A DNA stretch of 64,000 nt, from the NCBI RefSeq assembly GCF_030812215.1, contig NZ_JAUSSG010000006.1, forward strand, positions 310,001-374,000, in the 5' to 3' direction. The stretch comes from Variovorax boronicumulans (GTDB lineage Bacteria; Pseudomonadota; Gammaproteobacteria; Burkholderiales; Burkholderiaceae_C). Within the stretch, counting starts at the first letter, position 1. The number at the start of each line of letters is the position of its first letter. The translations under genes were made by a program, and so were the position numbers. The notes below the pieces were generated by a model, which did no database searches, had not been told where the DNA came from, and saw only the letters and a program-made list of their open reading frames with translations. Below are positions 44,223 through 52,420 of the stretch, in pieces.

Positions 44223-45611
44223 TCAGCCGAACGCCTTGATCACCGCCGGCACCGTCAGCACCGCCGTGTAGTACCCCATGAACTGCACGCCGGTGTTGAA
44301 GCCGATGGCGCGCGACAAGAGCCCGCCGAGCAGGCCCATCGTGAGGATCACCAGCAGGCCGAGCAGCTGGCCTTCCCACACGCTGATCACCACGATCAGT
44401 CCGACGAAGGTCGCGATGATCGCCTCGTGGCTCACCTTGCGCGAGACGAAGAGCGCCGCGCGGCGTGCGAAGTTCATCGTGAACGGATACGCCACCAGCG
44501 CTGCGAGCACCACCGCCAGCATGCCGTAGCCGAGGAACTCCCAGTGGTTCAGCAGGTTGTGCAGGTTGTGCGTCTGGCCCGTGGTCGAATCGATGGTGAA
44601 CACCGGTGGTGCATTGAAGAGCGGCGCGGCCGGGCCGGCCGCCACCGGGCTCAGCGGCAGGCCGATGGCGATCAGCGGGATCAGCGCCTCGGCGATGTAG
44701 GTCGCCTCGGTCACGCCGTTGCGCGCGGCCAGCGTGGTGGTGAGGCGGTGGTACGCATGCTTGATGCGCGAGCCCACCAGTTCGCCCAGCACCACTGTCA
44801 TCGCGACCGGGCTGAAGACGAAGGTCGCGCTGGAGATCGTGGCGGTCGCGAAGGTCCACTTCACCTGCGTGCGGTCGAGCACCTTGAACGGATTCGGGAA
44901 ATAGCCCGTCCAGCCTTTCACGTCGGGCGCGAGCGAGAAGGTGCGGACCTTGTCGCGCTTCATGCGCGCACGCGCCGCAGGCGAGATCACCGAGAACAGG
45001 TCCGCCACCAGCGGCCCGATGGCGATGCCGAGGAAGTAGCTGATGCTCAGTTTCACGCCGTATTTGCCGGTGAGCGCCTGCAGCGCGACGATCACCATCA
45101 CGAACGGCACCAGCGTGGCGACCGAGGCCCAGCGCCCGCTCGAGAAGTAGGCAATGGCCACCGCCGCCGCCACGAAGATCCACGGCGCCGCCTTGGTGAT
45201 GGCCGCGCCGTAGGGCGCGAGCAGCACCGCGAAGAGCACGGCCAGCGGCACCGCGATGAAGGCCGCGATGATCGCGCCCGACACCATCTTGCGCAGCGCG
45301 ATGTGCGGCACGCCCAGGTTGCGCAGCACGTTGGCGTCCTGCAGCAGCGGCGTGGCCATGGTGTCGCCCGGAATGCCGAGCAGCGCCGTGGGCACCGCAT
45401 GCGTCATGTGCTTGGCCACTGCCGCCGCAAGGAAGAAGGTGAACACGCCTTCGGGCGGCACGCCGAGCAGCACGACCAGCAGCGTGAGCGGTGCGAGCGT
45501 GGTGGTTTCGTCGGTGCCCGAGACGAGGCCGATGGCCGCGAACACGACGGCGCCCACGAGGCCCATGCCGGTGGCAACGAGGATCTGGTTGAGGAGCGCG
45601 GCTTCGATCAC
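44223..45611 (-). CDS. TctA-like tricarboxylate transporter permease, large subunit
   Basis: 462 residues, hydrophobic, about 11 membrane segments. It starts VIEAALLNQILVATGMGLVGAVVFAAIGLVSGTDETTT and carries HAVPTALLGIPGDTMATPLLQD, close to the GIPG motif of TctA-type permeases. The GTG start at 45611 overlaps the stop of the small-subunit gene as GTGA. It is the last gene of the mvaA operon. By context it probably imports mevalonate or a related C6 acid; no periplasmic TctC protein is adjacent. Confidence 0.75.
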   Translation of the reverse strand: MIEAALLNQILVATGMGLVGAVVFAAIGLVSGTDETTTLAPLTLLVVLLGVPPEGVFTFFLAAAVAKHMTHAVPTALLGIPGDTMATPLLQDANVLRNLGVPHIALRKMVSGAIIAAFIAVPLAVLFAVLLAPYGAAITKAAPWIFVAAAVAIAYFSSGRWASVATLVPFVMVIVALQALTGKYGVKLSISYFLGIAIGPLVADLFSVISPAARARMKRDKVRTFSLAPDVKGWTGYFPNPFKVLDRTQVKWTFATATISSATFVFSPVAMTVVLGELVGSRIKHAYHRLTTTLAARNGVTEATYIAEALIPLIAIGLPLSPVAAGPAAPLFNAPPVFTIDSTTGQTHNLHNLLNHWEFLGYGMLAVVLAALVAYPFTMNFARRAALFVSRKVSHEAIIATFVGLIVVISVWEGQLLGLLVILTMGLLGGLLSRAIGFNTGVQFMGYYTAVLTVPAVIKAFG

Positions 45612-46060
45612 GATGCGGCTCCTTCGGTAGTGCGGGCGCGGGGCTTGTACGACGCGAACAGGTCGTAGATCTCCAGCTCCTTCATCTCGCGCACCACCGA
45701 GGGCGGCAGGTCGTCCACCGAGCCCAGGTCGCCGTGCTCGCCGGCCAGTTCGGCCAGCACCTCTTCGCGCCAGCGCGGATCGGGGTCGGTGCCCTCGACC
45801 ACCTCGCGCTTCGGCGCGAAGAGCTTCGCGCAGATCAGCCCCGAGACGACGCAGCCGCCGAGGCCTGCGAGCATGGCGTAGGCACGCGCCAGCTCGGGCG
45901 TGCTCACGGCGCTCGCGAGCAGGCGGCTCGCCACGAGGTAGCCCGCGAGGCTCACCGCGACGCCGATGACGATCGACCAGGCGAGGTGGCCCAGGTCGGC
46001 GGTGTCGCCCCATATCTCCACCAGCCGCCACCGCGCGGGCGTTGCACTGTCTGCGTTCAT
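45608..46060 (-). CDS. Small membrane subunit next to the TctA-like permease (TctB-like)
   Basis: 150 residues with two membrane segments at about 26-48 and 60-82 and a hydrophilic C-terminal tail rich in Glu. It is shorter than usual TctB subunits (about 150-170 residues, four segments), so similarity is by position and topology. Its stop overlaps the large permease start (GTGA), supporting a two-subunit transporter. Located 105 bases after mvaA. Confidence 0.65.
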   Translation of the reverse strand: MNADSATPARWRLVEIWGDTADLGHLAWSIVIGVAVSLAGYLVASRLLASAVSTPELARAYAMLAGLGGCVVSGLICAKLFAPKREVVEGTDPDPRWREEVLAELAGEHGDLGSVDDLPPSVVREMKELEIYDLFASYKPRARTTEGAAS

Positions 46061-46165
46061 GTGTGATGTCTCCGTCTATGGTTATGTGACGGCCATTTGC
46101 ATGGCCGCCGCGCTGCGCCCGGTTTGGGCCGCGGTCCGTTCGCGGGGCTCTCCCGCCTTGCCTGC

Positions 46166-47452
46166 TTACTTCTTGCGCAGCGCTTCGAGCAGCGCCACCG
46201 CGCGGTCGGTGCGCACGTCGTGCTCGGCGGCCATCTGCTTGGCGATGCTGTCGATCTCGTCGCCGGTGGCGCCCGCGACCAGCGCGATGTTGCGGGCATG
46301 CAGCGCCATGTGGCCGCGCTGGATACCTTCGGTGGCGAGCGCGCGCAAGGCGCCGAGGTTCTGCGCGAGGCCGACGGCCACGGCAACTTCGCCGAGCTCC
46401 TGCGCCGACTTCACATCGAGGATCTTCAAGGCGAGCCGTGCGAGCGGATGCGTCTTCGTCGCGCCGCCGACCAGCCCGACCGGCATCGGCATCTCGATGG
46501 TGCCGACGAGCGCGCCCGTCGTGTCTTTCTCCCAGGTTGTCAATGAGGTGTAGCGCCCGCTGCGGCAGGCATACGCATGCGCGCCGGCTTCCACCGCGCG
46601 CCAGTCGTTGCCGGTCGCGACGATCACCGGGTCGACGCCGTTCATGATGCCCTTGTTGTGCGTGGCCGCGCGGTACGGGTCGATGGCCGCGAAGGTGTAC
46701 GCATCGATCACGCCCTCGAGCACCTCTTCGCCGCTGCGCTCGCGTGTTGCTAGAACAGAAGGCGCGAGCCGCACGCGCGCACGCGCCAGCCGCAGGTCCG
46801 CCAGGTTCGACAGGATGCGAAGGCGCACCGTGCCGCCCGTGAGCTTTTCGACCAGCGGCGACACCGCCTCGGCCATGGTGTTGACAGTGTTCGCGCCCAT
46901 CGCGTCGCGCACGTCGACGATCAGGTGCATCACCACCATCGCGCCACGCGGCGTGTCGCCGAACACATGCACCTCGATGTCGCGGCAGCCGCCGCCCAGG
47001 CCGATCAGCACCTTGTCGCGGCTGTTCGCCACGGCCAGGATTTCTTCGCGCGCACGCAGCAGCGCAAGCCGCGCACCGTACGGGTCGGTGATGCCGATCA
47101 CCTGCACCTGTGCGCGCATCAGCGGCCCGGTGCTCGAGGCCTCGAAGCCGCCGCCTTCGCGCGCCAGCTTGGCCATGAACGACGCGGCGGCCACCACCGA
47201 GGGCTCCTCCACCGCCATCGGCACGAGGTAGTCGCGGCCGTTCACCGTGAAGTTGCCGGCCACGCCCAGCGGCAGCTCGAAGGTGCCGATCACGTTCTCG
47301 ACCATGCCGTTGGCGCGGTCCACGCTCAGCGCGCCGGGCTGGGCGAGCAGCGCCACCTCGTCGTCGGTGAGCGATGCGGCCTGTGCGATGTGGGCGAAGC
47401 GCTGCGCGGGCGTGAGTGCGCGGAAATTGGGAATGCGGGAGTCGGCGACCAT
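46166..47452 (-). CDS. mvaA: Hydroxymethylglutaryl-CoA reductase, degradative (class II)
   Basis: 428 residues, the same length as the Pseudomonas mevalonii enzyme. Catalytic residues fall at matching positions: Glu 83 in [12 protein letters not shown], Lys 267 in [11 protein letters not shown], Asp 283 in [10 protein letters not shown] and the His in GHMALHAR (about 380). The start [17 protein letters not shown] is diagnostic. Class II enzymes oxidise mevalonate with NAD+ to HMG-CoA in catabolism. No HMG-CoA lyase is in the window. Co-directional with the transporter genes; divergent from the MocR-type regulator. Confidence 0.95.
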   Translation of the reverse strand: MVADSRIPNFRALTPAQRFAHIAQAASLTDDEVALLAQPGALSVDRANGMVENVIGTFELPLGVAGNFTVNGRDYLVPMAVEEPSVVAAASFMAKLAREGGGFEASSTGPLMRAQVQVIGITDPYGARLALLRAREEILAVANSRDKVLIGLGGGCRDIEVHVFGDTPRGAMVVMHLIVDVRDAMGANTVNTMAEAVSPLVEKLTGGTVRLRILSNLADLRLARARVRLAPSVLATRERSGEEVLEGVIDAYTFAAIDPYRAATHNKGIMNGVDPVIVATGNDWRAVEAGAHAYACRSGRYTSLTTWEKDTTGALVGTIEMPMPVGLVGGATKTHPLARLALKILDVKSAQELGEVAVAVGLAQNLGALRALATEGIQRGHMALHARNIALVAGATGDEIDSIAKQMAAEHDVRTDRAVALLEALRKK

Positions 47453-47534
47453 CGTTGCTTGTCTCTTCGGAAGATGAATTCGGGAGCAGGCAATTTAGGT
47501 CGGCTGTACCGCCGGCGGAAGGCACAGTTTGGCG

Positions 47535-47551
47535 GGACAGTGCGGACAGTG
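47535..47551. promoter_or_regulatory. Candidate MocR-type operator: tandem GGACAGTG
   Basis: GGACAGTG is repeated in direct orientation at 47535-47542 and 47544-47551, between mvaA and the divergent regulator. MocR-type proteins are known to bind direct repeats. The two copies are close, so specificity is untested. Confidence 0.45.
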
Positions 47552-47589
47552 GTGCGCCGAAGCGGCCCGCTGTGTCACAGTCTCGGCCC

Positions 47590-48972
47590 ATGACCACCAT
47601 CGCCGATTCGCTCGCCGACACCCTCGCGCGCCAGATCGCGAGCGGCGCCTACAAGGCCGGCGACAAGCTGCCGTCGCTGCGCGAACTCGCGCAGCTGCAC
47701 AGCTACGCCAAGAACACCGTGGTGGCCGCGTTCGAGCTGCTGGTGTCGCGCGGGCTCGTCGAGCCACGGCGCGGTTCGGGCTACTTCGTGCTCGCGCAAT
47801 CCAACCCCAAGCCACCCGAGGAAGACGCGGGCAGCCTCGGCCGCGCGATGGACATCGTGTGGCTCATGCGCGAGCAGCTCAAGACGCAGCCCGATGCGGT
47901 GGCCGTGGGCGACGGCTTTCCGCCCGTCGAATGGCTGGCCGACGTGCGCCTGGACAAGTACCACCCCAAGGTCGTGCGCACGGGGCTCGGCGCGCTGTTC
48001 CGCTATGGCAGCCGCTTCGGCTATGCGCCGCTGCGCGACCACCTCGTGCGCAAGCTCGCGGACTTCGGCATCGGCGCCGAGCCGCGGCAGATCGTGCTCA
48101 CGCACGGCGCCAACGAGGCGATGGACATCGTCATCCGCTACTTCGTGCCGCCCGGCGGCAAGGTGCTGGTCGACGACCCGGGCTACTACCCGCTCTTCGG
48201 CAAGCTCAAGCTCGCGGGCGCGCAGATGCTGGCGGTGCCGCGCCTGGCGGACGGGCCCGACCTCGACGTGCTGGAGCAGTTGCTCATCACCGAGCGGCCG
48301 CGCCTTTTCTTCACCCAGTCGCTCGCGCACAACCCCACGGGCTCCGACATTTCGCCGGCCAAGGCCTTCCGCGTGCTGCAGCTCGCGCAGAAGTACGACC
48401 TGCTGATCGTGGAGAACGATCCGCTGGCCGATTTCAAGCCGACCGCGTTGCCGCGGCTCTCGGCGCTCGATCAGCTGGAGCGCACGATCTACATCGGCAG
48501 TTTCTCGAAGTCGTTCTCGGCGGCGCTGCGCGTGGGGTTCATCGCCTGCGGGGCGGATCTCGCGAGCGATCTCGCCGACCTGAAGGCGCTGATCCACGTG
48601 AGCAGCTCGGAGTACAGCGAGCGCACGGTCGACGTGATCCTGAGCGAAGGCCACTACCAGCGGCATCTCAACCGCCTGCAGACGCGCCTCGGCGAGGCCA
48701 CGCGCAAGGCGCTGCAGCTCTTCGATTCGGTCGATGCGGAGGTCTTCGCGCGCACGCCGCAGTCGCTCTACATCTGGGCCGCGCTGCCCGGCGTGGCCGA
48801 CTCGCTGGCCTTTGCCAAGGAGCTGCTGCCGCGCAAGATCGTGATGGCGCCGGGGCGCATCTTCAGCGTCGATTCGACGCAGGTCTCGCGCTGGTCGCGC
48901 TTCAACGTCGGCGCCATGGCCGACCCGCGTTTCGCGAAGGCGCTGCGCACCGCGCTGCGGCGGCGCGCCTGA
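47590..48972 (+). CDS. MocR-type regulator (GntR helix-turn-helix plus aminotransferase fold)
   Basis: 460 residues. N-terminal winged helix ADTLARQIASGAYKAGDKLPSLRELAQLHSYAKNTVVAAFELLVSRGLVEPRRGSGYFV (8-70), then a class I aminotransferase fold with GFPPVEWL, THGANEAMDIVIRYF and the PLP-lysine segment YIGSFSKSFSAALRVGF (Lys about 309). Such regulators sense PLP-bound ligand rather than transaminate. Divergent from mvaA; it probably controls the mevalonate operon. Length and domain order fit PdxR/GabR-like proteins. Confidence 0.88.
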   Translation: MTTIADSLADTLARQIASGAYKAGDKLPSLRELAQLHSYAKNTVVAAFELLVSRGLVEPRRGSGYFVLAQSNPKPPEEDAGSLGRAMDIVWLMREQLKTQPDAVAVGDGFPPVEWLADVRLDKYHPKVVRTGLGALFRYGSRFGYAPLRDHLVRKLADFGIGAEPRQIVLTHGANEAMDIVIRYFVPPGGKVLVDDPGYYPLFGKLKLAGAQMLAVPRLADGPDLDVLEQLLITERPRLFFTQSLAHNPTGSDISPAKAFRVLQLAQKYDLLIVENDPLADFKPTALPRLSALDQLERTIYIGSFSKSFSAALRVGFIACGADLASDLADLKALIHVSSSEYSERTVDVILSEGHYQRHLNRLQTRLGEATRKALQLFDSVDAEVFARTPQSLYIWAALPGVADSLAFAKELLPRKIVMAPGRIFSVDSTQVSRWSRFNVGAMADPRFAKALRTALRRRA

Positions 48973-48973
48973 A

Positions 48974-49756
48974 TCAGGCCTTGAACGTGCCGTGCCGCCC
49001 GGCGCCTCCGGCGAATCGCGCGGCGCCAGCCTCGCCCTCGGCAAAAACGATCGGCACGCCCTGCGCGCCCTCGCGCCGCAGCGCCTCGGCCAGCGGCAGG
49101 TCCCACTGTTCGTAGGCGGAGCGGCGGTCGGCGAGCATGCATTGCTGCGGAAACGCGGCGATCTGCAGCGCCAGTTCCCGCGCCGCGGCGAGCGCGCCGC
49201 CCGGTGGCGTGACGCGGTTGACCAGGCCCATCGCCAGTGCCTCGGTCGCGGAGACGGGGCGGCCGGTGAGGATCATGTCGAGCGCCCGCCCCATGCCCAC
49301 GAGGCGCGGCAGCCGCACCGTGCCGCCGTCGATCAGCGGCACGCCCCAGCGGCGGCAGAACACGCCGAACACTGCGTCGTCGTCGGCCACGCGCAGGTCG
49401 GCGAGCAGCGCGAGTTCGAGGCCGCCTGCCACCGCATAGCCGTTCACGGCCGCGATCAATGGCTTGGACAGGGCCATGCGCGTCGGCCCCATGGGGCCGC
49501 TGCCGCCGCCTTCGGGATCGAGTTCGTTGCGCTCGTCCGGGTTGCCGACGGCGCCCAGGTCGGCACCCGCGCAGAAGTGGCCGCCCGCGCCCGTGAGGAT
49601 CGCCACGCGCAGCGCGTCGTCCGCCTCGAAGCGCTCGAAGGATTCACGCAGTTCGGCGGCCACGGTGCCGTTGACGGCATTGCGCTTGTCGGGGCGGTTC
49701 AACGTCAGGGTGCAGACCGCCCGATCCGTGTCGTAGGTCACGTATTCCATAGCCAT
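48974..49756 (-). CDS. Enoyl-CoA hydratase/isomerase family protein
   Basis: 260 residues, crotonase fold. CTLTLNRPDKRNAVNGTV opens the fold; oxyanion-hole segments are GHFCAGADL and NGYAVAGGLELALLADLR. FCRRWGVPLIDGGTVRLPRLVG replaces the typical PEV...GG loop, so the usual first catalytic Glu is not seen at that point. Substrate unknown. It ends 1 base from the MocR-type stop (48972), so the two genes converge. The ATG at 49756 or the next (49750) may start it. Divergent from the PaaX-like gene. Confidence 0.87.
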   Translation of the reverse strand: MAMEYVTYDTDRAVCTLTLNRPDKRNAVNGTVAAELRESFERFEADDALRVAILTGAGGHFCAGADLGAVGNPDERNELDPEGGGSGPMGPTRMALSKPLIAAVNGYAVAGGLELALLADLRVADDDAVFGVFCRRWGVPLIDGGTVRLPRLVGMGRALDMILTGRPVSATEALAMGLVNRVTPPGGALAAARELALQIAAFPQQCMLADRRSAYEQWDLPLAEALRREGAQGVPIVFAEGEAGAARFAGGAGRHGTFKA

Positions 49757-49810
49757 GTTCGCGTTCCCCTGGAGGCAGAATTACTTACTCAATAGCTCTC
49801 GGTCATCGTA

Positions 49811-49822
49811 GGAAATATTTCT
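49811..49822. promoter_or_regulatory. Palindrome in the crotonase/PaaX divergent promoter
   Basis: GGAAATATTTCT is a near-perfect 12-bp palindrome (only the last base breaks symmetry), about halfway between the two divergent starts (49756 and 49836). It is a possible operator of the PaaX-like regulator. Confidence 0.4.
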
Positions 49823-49835
49823 CCGATGCGCAAAC

Positions 49836-50642
49836 GTGGAAAAAATATGCAATGTCCCGGTCACCATTCCGAGTGCGCCGGAGCTGATCCTCGACCTGCT
49901 CGTCGCCCATAGCGGCATGTTGAGCGCGCAGTCGCTGTGCCGCGCCGGCGCCCTGATGGGCATCGGCGAATCGACGCTGCGCGTGGGCCTCACGCGGCTC
50001 GCGAGCGACGGCAAGATCGAACGCAGCGAGCGCGGCAGCTATGCGCTCAACCGCGCGGGGCCGGCGCTGTCGCGCGCGGTCGATGGCTGGCGGCAGCGCG
50101 GCGCACAGGCCGTCGCGTGGCGCAACGACTGGCTCGCGGTGCACGACGGGGGCGTGCCGCGTTCGGACAAGACGGCCTGGCGGCACCATGGCCTGGCGCT
50201 GTCGCTGCGCGGCTTTGCCCCGTTGCAGGCCGGCCTGCACATCCGGCCCGACAACCTCCGGGGCGGGCTGGCGGTCGAGCGCGAACAGCTGCGGGGCCTG
50301 GGCCTGTCCTCGAAGGCGCTGGTGTTCCGCCTTGCCGACATGGACGACGCCACGCAGGCGGCCGCGCGCAAGCTGTGGAACGTGCGCGCGCTGACGGTCG
50401 GCTACCAGCGCCTGCAGACCGGCATCGAGCGCAGCGAGAAGCGGCTGGACAAGCTGCCGCTCGAAGCGGCCGTTCGCGAGTCGCTGCTGCTCGGGCGTGC
50501 CGTCATCGCGCACCTCATCCGCGATCCGCTGCTGCCGGCCGAACTCATGCCGCCGGCGCCGCGCACCGCGCTGCAGGCCGTCACGCGCCGTTATCAGGAC
50601 AAGGCGCGCAGGCTGTGGCGCGCGTGGTTCGCAGAGGCCTGA
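49836..50642 (+). CDS. PaaX family transcriptional regulator
   Basis: 268 residues. N-terminal winged-helix region SAPELILDLLVAHSGMLSAQSLCRAGALMGIGESTLRVGLTRLASDGKIERSERGSYALNR (about 12-72) matches PaaX, followed by the C-terminal domain with WRNDWLAVHDGG. PaaX represses phenylacetate genes and binds phenylacetyl-CoA; members also regulate other CoA pathways. The start is GTG at 49836. It is divergent from the enoyl-CoA hydratase, which it probably regulates. No paa genes are in the window. Confidence 0.88.
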   Translation: MEKICNVPVTIPSAPELILDLLVAHSGMLSAQSLCRAGALMGIGESTLRVGLTRLASDGKIERSERGSYALNRAGPALSRAVDGWRQRGAQAVAWRNDWLAVHDGGVPRSDKTAWRHHGLALSLRGFAPLQAGLHIRPDNLRGGLAVEREQLRGLGLSSKALVFRLADMDDATQAAARKLWNVRALTVGYQRLQTGIERSEKRLDKLPLEAAVRESLLLGRAVIAHLIRDPLLPAELMPPAPRTALQAVTRRYQDKARRLWRAWFAEA

Positions 50643-50651
50643 CCGAAAGCT

Positions 50652-51899
50652 TCAGCCCAGTTCGTCGAACTGGACAACGCCTTCCTTCATGACCAGCGGA
50701 ATGCGCTCGCCCTGCCCGAGCAGGCATTCGACATCGCGCAGCGGATTGCCATCGACCACGAGGATGTCGGCGAGCGCACCGGGCACGAGACGGCCGAGGC
50801 GATCCGGCATGCCCAGCACCTCCGCACCGACGATGGTGGCGCTTGCGATGGCCTCGGCCGGTGAGAGCACATCGGCGCGCAGGCGGAACTCGTCGCTCTG
50901 CAGGCGCTGCGACTCGCCCAAGAGGTCGGAGCCGAAGCCCATCTTCACGCCAGCCTTCCTGTAGATCTCCAGCGAGCGCAGACCCGCCTCGCGCACGTCG
51001 GCCACCTTGGCCACGCTTTCCTTCGGCAAGCCGAAGCTCTCGCCTTCGTTGGCCAGCGCGTCGTAGGTGACCAGCGTCGGCACCGCGTAGGCGCCCAGCT
51101 CCGCCATCAGCGCGGCCGTGGGCGCATCGACGAGGTTGCCGTGCTCGATGGTGCGCACGCCGCAGCGCACCGCACGCGCGATGGCGGCGGCGGTGTAGGC
51201 ATGCGCCATCACGTAGGTGCCGCGCCCCGCGGCTTCTTCCACGATGGCGCGGATCTCGTCCTCGCTGTAGCCGAAGGCGCCCACCGGATCGGTCGGCGAG
51301 GCCACGCCGCCGGAGGCCATGATCTTGATCTGGTCCGCGCCCATCTGCAGCTCTTCGCGCACGGCCCGGCGCACCGCATCGACACCGTCGACCACGCGCG
51401 CCAGCGCGCCGACCCGCACGCAGGTCGAGCAGGTCGCGGCGGGGTCGAGGAAGTCGGAGCGTCCGCGCATGTCGCCATGCCCGCCCGTCTGGCTCAGCGC
51501 ACGGCCCGAGACGAAGAGGCGCGGCCCCTGTGCGAGGCCTGCGTCCACCGCCTGCTTGAACGCGAAGCCCGCGCCGCCCGCATCGCGCACCGTGGTGAAC
51601 CCTCGGCGCAGCATGCCGCGCAACATGGGCACGCTGCGCAGCGTGATGAGCACGTTGGGCATGTGGACCTGGCGCGAGAGATTCAACTCCACCGCAATCA
51701 CGTGCACATGCAGGTCGATGAGGCCGGGCATCACCGTCTTGCCCTTCGCGTCGATCACGCGCGCCGTCTTGCTCTGCAGCGGCTTGTCGGAAACCTCGCG
51801 GACCACGCCGCCTTCGACCAGGATGTCGTGGCCTTCGAGCAGTTCGCTGCGCAGCGGATCGAGCAGGTTCGCGTTCCTGAAAAGGACCGTGTTCGTCAT
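50652..51899 (-). CDS. Metal-dependent amidohydrolase
   Basis: 415 residues. Metal ligands of the imidazolonepropionase/prolidase-like amidohydrolases are visible: His 64 and His 66 (IDLHVHV), Lys 192 (DQIKIMASGG), His 233 (MAHAYT), His 253 (IEHGNL) and Asp 325 (GFGSDLLG). A LHDLGSL-like start and LADILVVDGNPLRDVE end frame the barrel. It would hydrolyse an amide, lactam or ester bond. It starts inside the stop of the GAF gene (ATGA), so the two are coupled. Closest members cleave dipeptides or cyclic imides, but the substrate is unknown. Confidence 0.88.
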   Translation of the reverse strand: MTNTVLFRNANLLDPLRSELLEGHDILVEGGVVREVSDKPLQSKTARVIDAKGKTVMPGLIDLHVHVIAVELNLSRQVHMPNVLITLRSVPMLRGMLRRGFTTVRDAGGAGFAFKQAVDAGLAQGPRLFVSGRALSQTGGHGDMRGRSDFLDPAATCSTCVRVGALARVVDGVDAVRRAVREELQMGADQIKIMASGGVASPTDPVGAFGYSEDEIRAIVEEAAGRGTYVMAHAYTAAAIARAVRCGVRTIEHGNLVDAPTAALMAELGAYAVPTLVTYDALANEGESFGLPKESVAKVADVREAGLRSLEIYRKAGVKMGFGSDLLGESQRLQSDEFRLRADVLSPAEAIASATIVGAEVLGMPDRLGRLVPGALADILVVDGNPLRDVECLLGQGERIPLVMKEGVVQFDELG

Positions 51900-52405
51900 G
51901 CAATGGTTTCCTTGGTCTGTTGCGCCATCACGGCTGGCACCGCCAATTGCGCGAACACCCGCGCGAGTTCGACGTGGCCATCGCCGTACCAGTTCTCCTC
52001 GTGCAGCATGTTGAGCGTGCCGAGTGTTTCGCCCTGCCAGCGCAGCGGAATGTTCAGCACGCTGCGGCAGCCCAGCGACACGATGAGCGCGTGGTCGTAG
52101 AACACGTCGCGCAGGTCCTCCGCGTTGCGGCCGATGTAGGGCAGGCCGCGTTGCATCACCTGCTGCATCCATGGCGAATCGGTGATCGGCTTGCGTCCGC
52201 CCACCGGGTAGGCCTCGCGCATGTTGGTGTACACGCGCTCGGATTCGCGCGCCTCGCGATGGTGGACGAGGATCGTGAAGAGCCGGTGGCCGATGGTCGA
52301 TGCGACCGCCTTGTCGATGGCATCGAAGGTGGCGTGCGGCTGGATGGTCTCGGCATGGGCGAGCGCCACGGCCGAGAGGGAATCTTCGAGAGAGGTCGAT
52401 GGCAT
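51896..52405 (-). CDS. Stand-alone GAF domain protein
   Basis: 169 residues that form one GAF-like domain: ALAHAETIQPHATFDAIDKAVASTIGHRLFTILVHHRE and SVLNIPLRWQGETLGTLNMLHEENWYGDGHVELARVFAQLAVPAV. GAF domains bind small molecules such as cyclic nucleotides or aromatic compounds. There is no DNA-binding or enzymatic domain attached. It lies between the MFS transporter (16 bases) and the amidohydrolase (overlapping), so a sensing or ligand-carrier role in that operon is likely, though not shown. Confidence 0.82.
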   Translation of the reverse strand: MPSTSLEDSLSAVALAHAETIQPHATFDAIDKAVASTIGHRLFTILVHHREARESERVYTNMREAYPVGGRKPITDSPWMQQVMQRGLPYIGRNAEDLRDVFYDHALIVSLGCRSVLNIPLRWQGETLGTLNMLHEENWYGDGHVELARVFAQLAVPAVMAQQTKETIA

Positions 52406-52420
52406 GGTTGTCGGATGTCG

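Noticed and set aside
45612..47621. Long open frame continuing upstream of the TctA-like permease through the small subunit and HMG-CoA reductase
   Set aside because: It is a low-information, Arg-rich reading of two well-recognised genes in another frame, a common effect of high GC content.
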